DNA of 64,000 bases, taken from Malania oleifera. Taxonomy: Eukaryota; Streptophyta; Magnoliopsida; Santalales; Ximeniaceae. How positions within the stretch are numbered: the first letter of the stretch is position 1; each line of letters begins with the position of its first letter. Shown here one piece after another: positions 34,166 through 46,139 of this stretch. Position numbers and translations under genes: made by a program. The stretch covers positions 39,869,390 to 39,933,389 of the forward strand of contig NC_080425.1 of assembly GCF_029873635.1 (NCBI RefSeq). The letters are read 5' to 3'. The notes under the pieces were generated by a model. The model ran no database searches, had not been told where the DNA came from, and saw nothing but the letters and a program-made list of their open reading frames with translations.

Positions 34166-35000
34166 TTGAACTATAAAAGTGAACTACGTAATATGAACTA
34201 TAGAGAACATAAAAAGATGTATATACAGAAATAACAGATACCAAGTAAAGTAAGAATGAATTGTATATTGCAATATCAGTATTCACGCTAGTATGATATG
34301 TATTTATATGGGCAGGGCAAACTCTTTGCTCGAGGGCTTGCTAAGAAAGGCGAGTGCCCTAGTAGACATCAGATGTAATAGTAGGTTGCATAACGTATTT
34401 GGGTAGAGGGAAATTACTTGTATGGGCAAGTAAATTTCCTTATTCTCAGGAGCCTTTGCAGGTAAACCATTGTATGATCTGTGTGAGTACGAGATTACCT
34501 CTTCACCTGAGGCCTTACTGAGTAAGGTAAGTGCCCTGATTTACTTCAGTTATGACCATTGGTTGCCTAAAGTATCAGAGCAGAGGGGTGCTACTTGTAT
34601 GGGCGGGTAATCACCCCAATCCTTAGGAAATTTCATTGGTAAAATACCTTGCATGTGTTGATCAAGCTAAGGAAAGGTTTTTAGAAATTATGATTAAGTG
34701 CAAATGATGATTTTATATGTTATTTACAAACTTCATGTTGGCCACACACTGATTTAATATATATTGTTTCTTCCCTTACTAAGATGTGTTTCACCCAAAT
34801 GCAAATTTATCTTTTTCAGGACCTTCATGGGATTAAGCTTGGAGAGCTTGAGATTATTATAGCATTTTTTTGGGTTATAGATAAGGGAAAGGGTATAATT
34901 TTGATGATATTTTTGGGATATAAATATTTTATGATTTATGTTTTATGTTTTAAGTCTTCTGGGTTGTGAATACTGGAAGTTGTTGGTTATGTTTTTGGAG

Positions 35001-35003
<3 letters not shown>

Positions 35004-35034
<31 letters not shown>
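35004..35034. repeat. (TA)n microsatellite
   Basis: About 15 TA units inside the Gypsy solo LTR. Confidence 0.95.
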
Positions 35035-35036
<2 letters not shown>

Positions 35037-35257
35037 ATTATTATAGAATGTAGATAGAAGTAGAAAACTCTGGTATATTATTGATAGAGGACTGTAGTTA
35101 TGTTTTCCTTTGCATAATTATTAATGGAATAATAGGTATAGGAAAATGAATGACGTGGTACCCGGGTTCCACAAGGCGGGTTCAGGGTGCCACAAAGCAC
35201 AGTTAATCAAGTATAACGCACTGAACCGGGTTTACGGGTTCGGGGTGTTGCATCTTA

Positions 35258-36760
35258 TGTCTATATGCTTTTTTTTTTTAGTGTGATATCGGATTTTTGG
35301 AAATATTTATAGTACTTGTATTATCACACTTTATAGGTATAGCTGAGTACTCTAAATTAAAGTCTTTTAATTGTTACTTCATATAGAGTGTTTGTGCACA
35401 ACAACTACCTGCTGCCACATACTCAACTTTAGCAGTCGATAAGGCTATGAAATTTTGTTTCTTAGAGAACCAAGACACAAAAGATCATCTTAGAAAATGA
35501 TAAATTCCATTTGTGCTTTTCTTATCAATTTTACATCTTACATAATCTGCATCTGAATAACTAATCATCTCAAAGCCAATGTCCTTGGGATACCATAGAC
35601 CTAAGTCAATAGTGCCTATCAAATATCTTAAGATTCTTTTTACCGCTATCTGGTGAGATTCCTTAGGAACTAATTGAAAATGGGCGCACATGCATACACT
35701 AAACATTATATCTGGTCTACTAGCTATAAAGTATAGCAGATTACCTATCAAGACTTATGGAAGTACTCATTGGTGTTCCTATAGGCTTGCTACCTTCTAT
35801 GTCAAACTTCTTAAGCATGTCCCTTATATATTTTGATTGATTTATAAATGTTCCAATTTTAACTTGCTTGATTTGTAGTCCTAGGAAGTAATTTAACTCT
35901 CCCTTTTTACTCATTTCAAATTCATCTTGCATACATTTTGAAAATTCCTTACATAAATCATCGTTTGTTGCACCAAATATGATATCATTAACATAAATTT
36001 GTATGATAGGCGTATCTTTATTCTTGGCTTTAATGAACAAGGTGATGTCCGCCTTTCCTCTTGAAAATCCATTTTCTAGTAGAAATCCATTTAACCTCTC
36101 ATACCAAGCTCTAGCTTGTTTGAACCCATATAATTCTTTTGTTAATCTAAATACATGATCAGTGTTATTTATATCCTCAAAATCAGGAGGTTGTGCCATA
36201 TAGACTTCTTCATTTATAAATCCATTTAAAAATGCACTCTTCACATCCATTTGATAGAGTTTAAATTCTTTATGAGATGCATATGCTAATAACATTCTTA
36301 TGGCTTCCATTCTTGCTACGGGAGCAAAGGTCTCATCATAGTCTATTCTTTCTTCTTGATTATATCCTTAAGTCACGAGTCTTGCCTTATGTCTTACTAC
36401 AATACCATTTTCATCCTTTTTATTCCTAAATACCCATCTTGTTCCAATTATTAAATGATCATTGAGTCTAGGAACTAATTTCCATGCTCTATTTCTTTCA
36501 AACTAATTTAATTCTTCTTGCATAGAAATTATCTAACAATCATCATTTAAGGCTTCTTCAATGTTCTTAGGTTCTTCTTGAGATAGAAATGCATAATGAT
36601 TATATAGGTTTTTCAATGAAGATCCAGCTGATACTCCTCGTGTTGTTTCTCCTATGATTTGACCTTTTATATAATTTCTTACAAATTTCCATTCTTTAGG
36701 TAACTCATAATTTTCAGTAGAATAATTATTTGGAGTTACTTCATTTATCTTTTCTTTCAC
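35258..36760 (-). pseudogene. pol: Reverse transcriptase and RNase H of family B Sirevirus
   Basis: Copia RT and RNase H. The 189-aa frame 35741-36310 has YQMDVKSAFLNG (catalytic Asp22), LYGFKQA.RAWYERL (the usual Pro of QAPRAW missing), IYVNDIIFGATND (residues 105-117; the YVDD box reads YVND, Asn108 for Asp) and YFLGLQI. 35485-35751 continues with GNLLYFIASRPDIMFSVCMCA and SYSDADY.RCKIDKKSTNG. Beyond a stop, 35258-35480 reads WFSKKQNFIALSTAKVEYVAAGSCCAQTLYMKQQL and IKCDNTSTINISKNPI. 36360-36530 holds RAWKLVPRL and KARLVT.GYNQEE.IDYDETFAPVARMEA with stops. Loss of the second active-site Asp and multiple stops make it inactive. Confidence 0.9.
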
Positions 36761-38110
36761 TTCTATGATTTCTAAGTCTTCTAGTTTTTGTGTAGCATCA
36801 ATTTTAATACTTTCAAAATCAATTGCTTGTGTAAATGGATTTACGAATTAAAGGTTACATGAATTGATTCTATAATTGTGAGAGTTCTTTTATTATAGAT
36901 TCTGAATGCTTTGCTATTCAACGCATATCCTAAAAAGATTCCTTCATCTAGTTGTGAATCAAATTTCCCTAAGTCATCTTTATCATTTAGTACAAAGCAC
37001 TTGCATCCAAATACATGAAAGTAAGCTATGTTAGGTCTTCTTCCTTTCTATAGTTCATAGGGGGTTTTATTTAAGGTTGATTTTATGGAAACTCAATTTA
37101 TTACATAACATATGGTATTAAACGCTTCAGTCCCAAAGTACTTAGGTAACTAGTGTTCATTTAAAATGGTCCTAGCCATTTATTGAAGGGATCTATTCTT
37201 TCTTTCAACAACTCCATTTTGTTGTGGAGTTCTACGTGCTGAAAAGTTGTGTTTTATTTCATGTTCATTGTAGAATTTATCAACATCTTTATTATTGACT
37301 TATCTTCCTTGATAACTCTTGATATTTAAAACACCATATCCTTTTTCATTTTGAAGTCTTTTACACAGGTTTATCAACATATTGCAAGCTTCATCTTTGG
37401 AGGCTATGAAGAGTACCTAGGTAAACCTGGAGTAGTCATCAACAATGACGAAAGCATATTGCTTTCCACCTAAACTTTGTGTTCTAGTAGGGCCAAATAA
37501 ATCTAAGTGGATAAACTCTAAGGGTCTACTAGTGGAAATATGTTTCTTCTTCTTAAAGTTGGATTTATTTTGCTTTCCTAGTTGACAAGCATCACATATT
37601 TTATCCTTTACAAACTTAGTGCTTGGTAGTCCTTTAACTAAGTACTTTTTAACTAATTTTGATAGTAAGTCCATACTTGCGTGTCCTAATCTTCTATGTC
37701 ATAGCCAACTTGCTTCATTCATGGCTGCTAAGCATGTGATATCTTGAGATTTTATATTTTCAAAATTTATGCAATACGCGTTATCAACTCTTTTAGTAGT
37801 AAATAGAACATTATGTTTTTCTCTATTTTCAACAATGCATTTGTCTTGTTTGAAGATTATGTCAAATCCTTTATCACTTAATTGGCTTATACTTAAAAGA
37901 TTATGTTTCAACCCATCTACCAACAAAACATCATCAATGGTCAAAGAAGGTTTTTTTACTTATTTTTCCAATTACAATGATTTTACCTTTAACATTTTCG
38001 CCGAACGTGACGTATTCACCATCTTTTTTGCATTAGTGTGGTGAATTTAGATTTATCTCTGGTCATGTGCCTTGAACACTTGTTATCCAAGTACCATTTG
38101 TCTTTTGAGG
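36761..38110 (-). pseudogene. pol: Protease remnant and integrase of family B Sirevirus
   Basis: Minus reading from about 38100: KWYLDNKCSRHMTRDKSKF, a decayed Copia protease site where DSGC reads DNKC. 37699-37944 is the pre-integrase stretch VLLVDGLKHNLLSISQLSDKGFDIIF. 37417-37674 gives the zinc region end CDACQLGKQ and the first catalytic Asp in FIHLDLFGPTRT, then VDDYSRFT. Further on, RRTPQQNGVVERKNRSLQ carries the catalytic Glu (about 37200), and the C-terminal part reads FHVFGCKCFVLNDKDDLGKFDSQLDEGIFLGYA (about 36920-37020). Several stops and at least two frameshifts. Confidence 0.87.
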
Positions 38111-38779
38111 GGTTGTCTTAAAGCAAACCTACAAGAAGGGTTCAATGTGTTATTTTTAGGTACCCAAACCTTCTTAGGTCCTTTTATTTCAGATTTATTT
38201 TCTTTGACTTTCCATACTTTCTTGACTTTAACATTTTTTCTTTTTAAATGGGCATGCAAATTTTATATGTCCCTTTTTTCCTACACAAGAAGCACGAAGT
38301 GTGTTCATAGATATTTGTGGAAGATGTGCTTGCATAATACTTTGATTCCTTTACAAAGTATCCCATATATAGATTCTTTTTTTTTTTCGTTCTCAATTTC
38401 ATTATATCCAATTCCTTCTTTTTCTAATGACATTCTTTGGGTTCCAATCAACTTTTCAAAGTTCTCTTTTCCTTTTGTAAAATTGTAGATGATTTTATCC
38501 TTATCCTCAATTTTACTTTTTAAGGTCTTTTATTTCTAACTCTTTCTTGCTTTCACCATTTACTTAAAGTTTTACCAAATCTTGAAACATCTTGTTTATC
38601 TTCTTCATGAGTTCATCATTGTGTGATTCCTTTTCTTTTTAAACTAATTTTGAAGTTTCTAGTTGATTTTTGAGTGTTTCATTTTGTTCTTTTATAGTTA
38701 TGTTTATTTTTGTTACTTTTATAAACCTATTATCTAATGCAAAAAACTCAGCCTGAATTTCTCTATATGAAGGCATACT
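38111..38779 (-). pseudogene. gag-protease linker of family B Sirevirus, decayed
   Basis: No long frame on minus. Short Lys/Glu-rich pieces suggest the gag C-terminal coiled coil, and TC-rich runs lie near 38370-38430. Plus-strand ORFs at 37769 and 38072 are antisense shadows. Confidence 0.5.
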
Positions 38780-39917
38780 TTAACATAAGTCACTGCACGA
38801 TTCATCACTAAACTCTTCATATGAGCTAGAATAGGAATTTACCTCATCATCTTTTACCATGAAGCAGATGCTTGCCACTTCTTGTTCACTTGATTCACTC
38901 TCCGATTCACTTGAGCTTGTGTCATCCCATGTAGTAGCTTTCATTACCTTCTTCTTCTTCTTCATTTTGTCTTTCTTGAGCCGTGGACAATCAGATTTTA
39001 TATGTCCAATCTTTTTTTGCAATTGTAACATGTAGGAGGTTCATTTTTGGTTTCCATTTTTCTTGTTTCTCCTTTTTCAGATTTTGAGCCACTGGATTTC
39101 TAGAAAATTTCTTATTTCTCTTAAAGAACTTTCCAAGTCTCCTAGTGAGTAATAATATTTCATCATTGTCTAATTCGTTTTCATCTTCTTCTTCACTAGA
39201 GCTTTCTTTTGCAACTTTAAGTGCTATTGATTTCTTGTTTTTGTTATTTTCAGAATTTCTTTCATTCATAGCCATCTCATTAGTGAGAAGAGATCCAATT
39301 AAATCATCTAAGGAAGTATTTTTCAAGTTTCTTCCTTCTATTATAGTAGTTGCCTTAGGTTCCCATATTGGAGGAAGTCCTTTAAGGATTTTTCGAATCA
39401 TCTCATAGGTTGAGTAATTTTTCCTTAAAGCATTGAGGGAGTTTATTATATGGGTGAACCTAGTGTACATGTTAGTAATAGTTTCATCTGGATTCATCCT
39501 AAAGTCCTCATACTCGCTTGTGAGCATATAAATTCTACTATCTCTAACATCAATTGTTCCTTCATAGGTTACCACTAATTTATCCCATATTTCTTTGGTT
39601 GATTTACATGCCATGACCCTATTGAATTCATTTGCATCAAGAGCACAATATAATTCAGTCATAGCACTTGAATTTACTTGCAACATCTTATGGTCATTGT
39701 CGGTTATCTCTTTTTCTTCTTTAAGTATTTCTTTATCATCCATAGTTTTAGTGGGGATAAGGTCACCTTGTGTAACAACTTTCCATGGTTTCCAATCCAT
39801 AGTTTGTAAGTAAATTCTTATTCTTTGTTTCCAAAAGGTGTAGGTAATACCACAAAAGATAGGAGGTCTTGTTGAGGATTGACCCTCAGCAAAGGGAGAT
39901 ACGCCTAGGCGTGTCAT
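38780..39917 (-). pseudogene. gag: gag of family B Sirevirus, frameshifted in the zinc knuckle
   Basis: Frame 38991-39917 (308 aa) is a near-complete Copia gag: STRPPIFCGITYTFWKQRIRIYL (about 15-37), ALDANEFNRVMACKSTKEIWDKL, then the UBN2 core LTSEYEDFRMNPDETITNMYTRFTHIINSLNALRKNY...ILKGLPPIWEPKATTI (about 130-205), LTRRLGKFFKRNKKF and a Lys-rich end. An extra A in a run of seven near 39015 shifts the frame in the middle of CYNCKK.GHIKSDC. The rest, 38780-39031, continues with SDCPRLKKDK and a Ser/Glu/Asp-rich end. The start ATG 39917 lies about 40 bp after the primer site. Confidence 0.9.
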
Positions 39918-39956
39918 AGGAATCTTTGTGTAGCTTCTAGGTTAAGATTTACTCCA

Positions 39957-39975
39957 ACCTCGCCCTAATACTAAT
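39957..39975 (-). other. Primer binding site of family B Sirevirus, mutated
   Basis: The minus strand reads TAGTATTAGGGCGAGGTT next to the 5' LTR, versus TGGTATCAGAGC. Two of the three changes in the 12-base core are G-to-A or C-to-T, as from deamination. Confidence 0.72.
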
Positions 39976-41798
39976 TGAAAAGCTAAGGTGTTCTCCCAAT
40001 ACATGAGGTGAATTGGGATTTAAAACTTTCTTTGAAACTCTTTTTATAAATTTTTTCTCAACTAATTTTTAGATTCAACAATCACACATGTATGGTTTGA
40101 TTTTCAATTCACAAGATCAGTCAAGACACAATTTAATTTAAATCTGTATGGATGAGTATATTAATTTGAATTTTTTGTAAGTTTCTCAATACTTCTTTCA
40201 GCAAATTAAACCAAAACTCAATAAGTCAATTCAATCAATCAAGATAAGCTTCACAATATGAATCAATATAGATATTCCAACAAGCTCCAAGAATCTGATT
40301 TTGATATTGGATTCAAGCATGTAGTTGATGAATGAATAACCTGTATTAATCAACGTACTCCCTTAGAAGGTTTCCGCAAGATTCAATCAATGTACTCCTT
40401 TAGAAGGTTTATGTAATTCTCGATCACAAATTAATTTCCAGCAGTTCAATAAGCATCCACACAGTTTATATATGTGCTAAAATTTAAAAGAGAATAGGGA
40501 AGAGGGTGACACTAAGATTTTTACGAGGTTCAATTATACCTGCCCATGTCTTTGCCTTAGGTACACCACCCAAGGATTACACTATACCACTCCTTTAACC
40601 GGGTGGAGCAAACTGTTTACACACTCCTTCAAGTATGATGGAGCCCTCCTCTCCAAGCGATACCCCACGCTCGGTATTCCAACTATTCAACAATCCTGAA
40701 CCATAAAAAAACAACAAGAACAAGAAAAATTCTTGTGTACAAAGACACTCAAAATAGAGCTGGTTAGTACAAGATTAAGTACAACTAATATACCTCAATT
40801 TAAATATCAATAAATCTTGAATTTGAAGCTCAAGAAATTAATCACTAGGTTCTTCTTTAGATTGAAAAAATATCAGTAAGAGCACAAGAACCGTGTGGTT
40901 GTATTAGCAAAAACTCAGTAATACTTCAGTAAGAATGTGCGAGCAAGAGAGCTTTTGAAGAGTGAGAGCAATGTAGCTTTGATTTGCTGATTGTAATTCT
41001 TGATGTATGAAATCTTTTGGTTTTTCATGTATTTATAGAGTTAAAAATTAATTTTTTTTAATGTTGCCCAGGTTGTTTGGAGTGTTTCCCAAGTTTTTAC
41101 AAAGTTTGGGGTCCAACAAATCTAATTTGGAAACTTTTCTTTGCTGTTTAAAAATAGCTGTTGTGAAGTTCAGTCGACTGGACTTATCGGGGTCAGTCAC
41201 ATGGACTTTGAAAATTAGTGAAAAATTAAATTCAGAATGGGGTCAGTCGCCTGGACTCACAAGGATCAATTGACTAGGCCTATTCCGCCTTCCAAAAATT
41301 GCTTCAGCATAAATATCAGTTGCCTGGACAGGTAAAAACCTTATGCTTTTAATTTTGTGTCCAAAAACTTTTGCCAAATTGTTTTTAGGCTTTTGAAAAT
41401 ATTTTCCAGGGTTTTCAAAATTTGGTCTCTAAGTCAATAATTAATCCTAATGAGCTTCAAAGCATCCATATCAACTTTTAATTGAAGTACTTACATAAGA
41501 CTTTATTAAGACTTAAAAACTTTCTAAACCCGAAGTCTTCATGTATGCCTTTCTTTGAGTTCATCTTGACTTGAGCTTCAATATTCTTTAAACTTTCATA
41601 AGATTTGTCTTTCTTTGATCATTTGAGCTTTCTTTTGATCACTTGTCTTTATAATGTAGGCTTTCATAACACTTGTGATCACTTGATCTTGAACTCTAAT
41701 GTTTGATTCTTGAAACATCATCACTTTAACCAAAACATGTTAAATTCCCTTGATTTGTTTTCATCAAAATAAGATTTGTAAGCCTCGTTAGGCCAAGA
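39976..41798 (-). repeat. 5' LTR of family B Sirevirus
   Basis: Begins on plus TGAAAAGCTAAGGTGTTCTCCC and ends GCCTCGTTAGGCCAAGA. Very similar to 29255-31088 throughout. TATA box on minus (TATAAATA) at 41030-41037. Confidence 0.88.
41165..41325 (-). promoter_or_regulatory. LTR motif array of family B 5' LTR
   Basis: Units on plus: CAGTCGACTGGAC, CAGTCACATGGAC, CAGTCGCCTGGAC, CAATTGACTAGGC and CAGTTGCCTGGAC. Compared with the 3' LTR copy, the CAATGG-side unit TGTCGCTTGACC (30589) is missing. Confidence 0.7.
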
Positions 41799-42923
41799 AA
41801 GCGAGCTTTGATAATCAATCTCTATTTGCATATTATTGCACTTGGAAGATTGATTGCTTTTATTGTGAGCTTCACATACTTGTTCAAAAATCTTTACTCT
41901 CACATATTTATTTTCCTTTATAAATTCTTTTGAGTGTAAGACTTAAAGTTCTTCCCATATTATTTGATTGATATATTTCTTTGGGAAAAACTTTTTCATA
42001 GCTTGTGAGTATTTACATACTCGTTGCAAGACTCAAAGGCTTGCTTTGTGTTTATTGAAAAATAATTTTTGAAGCTAATCTTCATTGCCACCTATACTTA
42101 ATTGTTAAATAATATTTGTGGTAGATATAATTTTGTGCATCGAAATCTTTGATAAATACATAAGAGTGCATCATACTTTAGCATCAAGGATCATAGTCTT
42201 TAGCATCTCTCACATTATTACATGATACATTTGCTTTGAGAGATATAAATTCAAATACTTTATTGAGCATTAATTCTTATCAAATTAGAGTGCATTGGTT
42301 GAATTGTTGTACATATCTTCTTGTGTAAGAAGCATCATTATTGTACACATTTGTTATTAACTGTTGTATTCCCAATGTGTGGTTAGAAGAGGATTGCACT
42401 GGCCTATAACGTGCACCGGATTGGTTCAGACCCGGTTAGGAGAACTAGGTACTCCATCCTGTAAAGGTGAGGTTGTAAAGGTTGAGGTCAGCCCTGTAAT
42501 CTGACTTGGGGTTTCCCTTACCTAGTAAGGAGAGGGTATTTTAATCGATATCACTCCACCTATAAGTGAGCTTTAGTGGAATCCTTAGGATGGTTAGCTA
42601 GAGGCGGGGACGTAGGCATAGAAGTAACACACCGTGTGTCACTGTTCCTTTATTCTCTTTATGTTCTTATGGTCGCTTGTTTGTTGATATCTACTGGATT
42701 CATTGCGCTAGTATTTAAATACATATTTGCGATTGCTTGACAAATACTGGAACTATTTAATATGCCTAGCTTATCTCAACATCTTTGTATCTATTGAATT
42801 GGAATTGTTTAGAAAAGCCCTAGGTTGAGTTATACTGGTTATGGATAGAATTTGAATATATTTGACCTAAATATTTTAAATATCCAATTCCCCTCCTCTC
42901 TTGGGATTACACCAATTCCAATA
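41799..42923 (+). repeat. Family A 3' LTR, right part (R/U5)
   Basis: Continues the LTR interrupted at 29254. Holds the GAGGCGGGGACGTAGGC block near 42602 and ends CTCTTGGGATTACACCAATTCCAATA. About 75 percent similar by eye to the reverse complement of 43905-44480. Confidence 0.82.
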
Positions 42924-43904
42924 GATAGTTTCCTTGGGGTTGGCAGTAGCTAAGACTGAGAAGAGATGCTTGGGGATGGTGGCTAGGGTTTCCAACAAAA
43001 CCCTACCCATGCGTGACACCCAAAAAAAAAAAAAAACCTTGGGCTACTCACATAGCTTGTGGTCGGCTAAGTTCTTTTTTCCTTTTCTTCCTTGTTTCCT
43101 TTTGATTCTTGTTTCCTTATATGTTACCACAATGTGTTGTTGATTTCTTTTAAATGCCTTCTTGTTTATGCATTTGTTGGTAAATTCAAGTCATCTTATG
43201 AACTGGAATTGTTGTATGAGGATGAGTTAAGTTTAATTTGTTTAGCTAAAGGTTCATATAGAGTTCTATAAGGTTGCATATGGGGATGGAAATACGCTGT
43301 TTAGTTTGATTCTTTTGGGATTTCCTCCCCTCATGTTCACAAGTTTTGGTGTTTAACTTGGTGACCTTGCACTTTATCACATGATGTGGCTTAGAAACAT
43401 GCTAATAAGGTTAGTATACATTAGTTTATTTATCAATTTGTGCTTGTCTTAAAATCCAATTCTTTGCATATTGGACATTCAAAAGCTAAACTTAGTTCTT
43501 TTGTGTTTTATCACATGATATGTTTTTTTTATGCTTGTTCTAATGAGGTTAGCATATATTGGTTTGCTTATCGATTTATGCTTCTGTTGAAAGTCTATTT
43601 ATAGTATGTTGAACTTTTAAACATTTAACTTGGTTCTCTTGCCTTTTGATACATATGACATGACTTTGGAAAACACTTATTCTAATGGTTAATTTAAGGA
43701 TAGTACATAATTGTTTCCCTATCAATTCATGCAGCCCATTATTTAAAATCCTAGGGTGTCTTGTCTTCAAGATTTGTTCAAAGGCTCCTAATCTGGTTAA
43801 TGATGGGATGATGAGGGGGATCTCACTATATTGTGTCCTATCTTTTTTCAACCCTAGGCAAAGGACGAGTGCTCTCTATTAAGCCTATATGGGCAAATGA
43901 GAGT
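42924..43904. repeat. Spacer with three ~135-bp tandem repeats
   Basis: 43351-43755 has three diverged units starting GTTTAACTTGGTGACC, GCTAAACTTAGTTCTT and CATTTAACTTGGTTCT. Each contains TTATCACATGAT..G and a TAGTATA.ATTGGTTT-like stretch. The remainder holds no supported gene. Confidence 0.65.
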
Positions 43905-45919
43905 TGTTGGAATTTTTGTATTCCCAAGAGGGGGAGTGAATTGGAAATTTAAACATTATTGCCTAGATAATGTTCAAATCCACAAGCAGTATACCACAAC
44001 CTAGGGTTTTTCTAAATAATCCTAATTATCACAAATATTCTACTAAGCAGATACGTAGACAATTAAAGCAATCACAATATATCAATCATTTAGAACAATA
44101 AATAAATAGCATACATATGTAGTAAATAAAGTGCTGAAATTAAAGAGTATGCACAAGATATGTTAGTGGGGTTCAGCCAATATTACCTATGTCCCCGCCT
44201 CATGCTAACAAGCAAGAGGATTCACCACTAATGCCCATTTACAGGTGGAGCGGCACCGATTACAACCTCCCTCTCCTTACTGGGCAAGGGAATACCCCAT
44301 GTCATATTTATAGGGCTGACCCAACCCTTTACAACCACACCTTAGAAAGGTGTGCCCGATTTTCCTAATTGGGGCTAAACCATCTGGTGCTCTCCTAACC
44401 GAGTCTAAGCAATTCAGGACTTTTCACAGGGTGAGTCTCCCTCTTTCAACTAACATGTCGGGAATACAACCAATAATATTTGTGTACAAATAAATTGCTT
44501 CTAACACAAGTTGATGTGTACACCAATAAGCACAATATGCACTCACGTATGATTTGAAAATAAGCTTAATGTGAGTATGGTGATTTTCTCATAAAATAAT
44601 CTTTGTATAAAAATGTTTATGATAAGTGCTCAAAGATTTTAACCCAAATAAGACATCCCTCCAAAAATATTTTTCTAAATAAAGTGCTGGAGAATATAGG
44701 GTTTATGGCTCAAAAATATTTTTGCAAGCACAAGCAAGTGAGCCTTTGAATCTTGCAATGGATGTGCAAGATTCACAAGTAAGAAATAGTTTTTCTCCAA
44801 GGATGTTTATTAATGAAAATATATGGAGAAAACTTAGGATTTACTCTCAAGATAATGATTTGAAAAATGAATGAGATATGAGAGTATAAGGAATATGATT
44901 TGTAAAAATAAAATTCCCAAGATAAAGAATAGTCTTTTAAAAATGATTTTTTGAATAAATAACAAAAAGAGGATAAAAAACTAGCTAGAAAGAGTAAAAA
45001 TAAGATATAAAAATTTTAGAGGTTTTTCGAGCTAATCATCATACTAATTATGAATTATGAAGGGGTATATATAGAGTTGGGTGAAAATCTGACCATTGGG
45101 GATATGCTGGGTATTATTAGAAAAGATTAATTAATTTTTAAACTCATTTCAACGCTAAAAAATGGTCTGACCCAAGATGTTCGGTTGACTCAGGCAAGAG
45201 GCTAGTCAGTCGAGCATGGGCGATTTCTGAACCCTTCGTGTGTTCGGTCGGTTGAGCAGAAAATTGATTTGCTGAGTGGGCACGCTCGGTCGACTGAGGC
45301 AATTTTGACCTAAATGGACGGTTGGTCAAGGATGGTGTAAAATCAAATTTTCACATGTCGGTCGACCGAGGAAGCTACATTCAAAATAGGGTCGGTCGAC
45401 TGAGCCATAGTCAAACTTTGACTTCAGGCTTTCAGTGTGGTCGGTCGACCGTGGAGGCTTAGTTCAAATTCGGTTGGTCGATCGAGCTTCTTAATTAAGC
45501 CAAAAATTGCAGTGTCGATTGACCGAAGTCTTTGTAAAGTTCATTGTAGCCTTAAATTTTGAACCTAACCAATTAGTTATTAAGAAAAGGTTTTTCTATG
45601 AAAATGTTGGTCCTAGGGTCTGTCTACGGTCGTTTTGAGCTTTCCATTCACATCATGCATGCAATGCATTATTACAGACCAAAATATAAAATCAAATGCA
45701 ATTACAATTGAAATGAACAAATGTCTTCTTTCATCTTTGCTCTTCTGTATGGAATTCACCTGAAATGCATGATCTTTAAGTCCATTACACTTCCATTTTC
45801 CGTATCTTATGTTCGTACTGAAATATAAACCTGTTGACGCACTAAGTGCACACATAAGATACAAATGCTTTGTCAACATCAAAACAGGGATTGGACTCAA
45901 AAGCCAACAGGAGTCAACA
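43905..45919 (-). repeat. Family A LTR, minus orientation, 2015 bp
   Basis: Plus-strand start TGTTGGAATTTTTGTATTCCC and end GGAGTCAACA are the reversed TG...CA termini. The R/U5 block near 44190-44470 matches 42380-42620 inverted. The array is at 45175-45540 and TATA (TATATATA) at 45066-45073. Flanking 5-mers AGAGT and CTTGT do not match, so no target duplication is visible. Confidence 0.83.
45175..45540 (-). promoter_or_regulatory. LTR motif array, GTCGGTCGACCGAG type (family A)
   Basis: The best-preserved array in the window: CTCGGTCGACTGAGG, GTCGGTCGACCGAGG, GTCGGTCGACTGAGCC, GTCGGTCGACCGTGG, TTGGTCGATCGAGC, GTCGATTGACCGAAG, TTCGGTTGACTCAGG and TCGGTCGGTTGAGC. On minus it ends about 100 bp before the TATA box at 45066-45073. 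Confidence 0.78.
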
Positions 45920-46135
45920 CTTGTAACATGGGATTGATGTTATGGGCAAATTTGGAATCTGGTTTTTCAAAAAATGTACGTTTTAAAAAAACCCTATTCA
46001 AATTCTTCCCTTTAATGGTCGATGATGAGTTTAGTAGCTTTCCAAAAACCTTCCTTTTTTGTCAAAATTGAAACTTTCCCTTTTCAACAATGTCAAATCC
46101 ATTTTCATAAATGATGTTTGTCTTTTCCTTTTGTT
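45920..46135. other. AT-rich spacer, nothing recognised
   Basis: No ORF, repeat or motif that I can support. Confidence 0.4.
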
Positions 46136-46139
46136 AAGG

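Larger units (their letters stand above)
32582..35252. mobile_element. Gypsy solo LTR, probable Tekay/Del chromovirus, 2671 bp
   Basis: Begins TGTAATGACCTGAAAA and ends GGTTCGGGGTGTTGCA, the terminal style of Tekay/Del LTRs. Perfect 5-bp target duplication TCTTA at 32577-32581 and 35253-35257. It interrupts the RNase H domain of the family B element. Contains a motif array (32692-32885), TATA box TATAAAAG (32905-32912), a 27-bp minisatellite and a duplicated block of about 180 bp (34322-34480 and 34500-34650). By its TATA the LTR reads plus, opposite to its host element. Confidence 0.85.
29255..41798 (-). mobile_element. Family B Sirevirus (Copia), full structure, minus strand
   Basis: LTRs at both ends (about 1.83 and 1.82 kb), primer site, gag, integrase, RT, RNase H, second-ORF remnant and multiple polypurine tracts, all reading minus. 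Flanking 5-mers AAGAG (29250-29254) and AAGCG (41799-41803) differ by one base and look like a target duplication. It lies inside a family A LTR and contains a Gypsy solo LTR at 32582-35252. Confidence 0.88.

Noticed and set aside
37769..38488. Plus-strand ORFs of 91 and 138 aa
   Set aside because: Antisense to the family B integrase and gag-protease linker; Phe/Leu-rich as expected for the complement of Lys/Glu-rich coding DNA.
43890..45955. ATGGGCAAAT on both sides of the minus LTR as target duplication
   Set aside because: Copies lie 6 and 19 or more bases from the LTR ends, too far for a 5-bp integration duplication.
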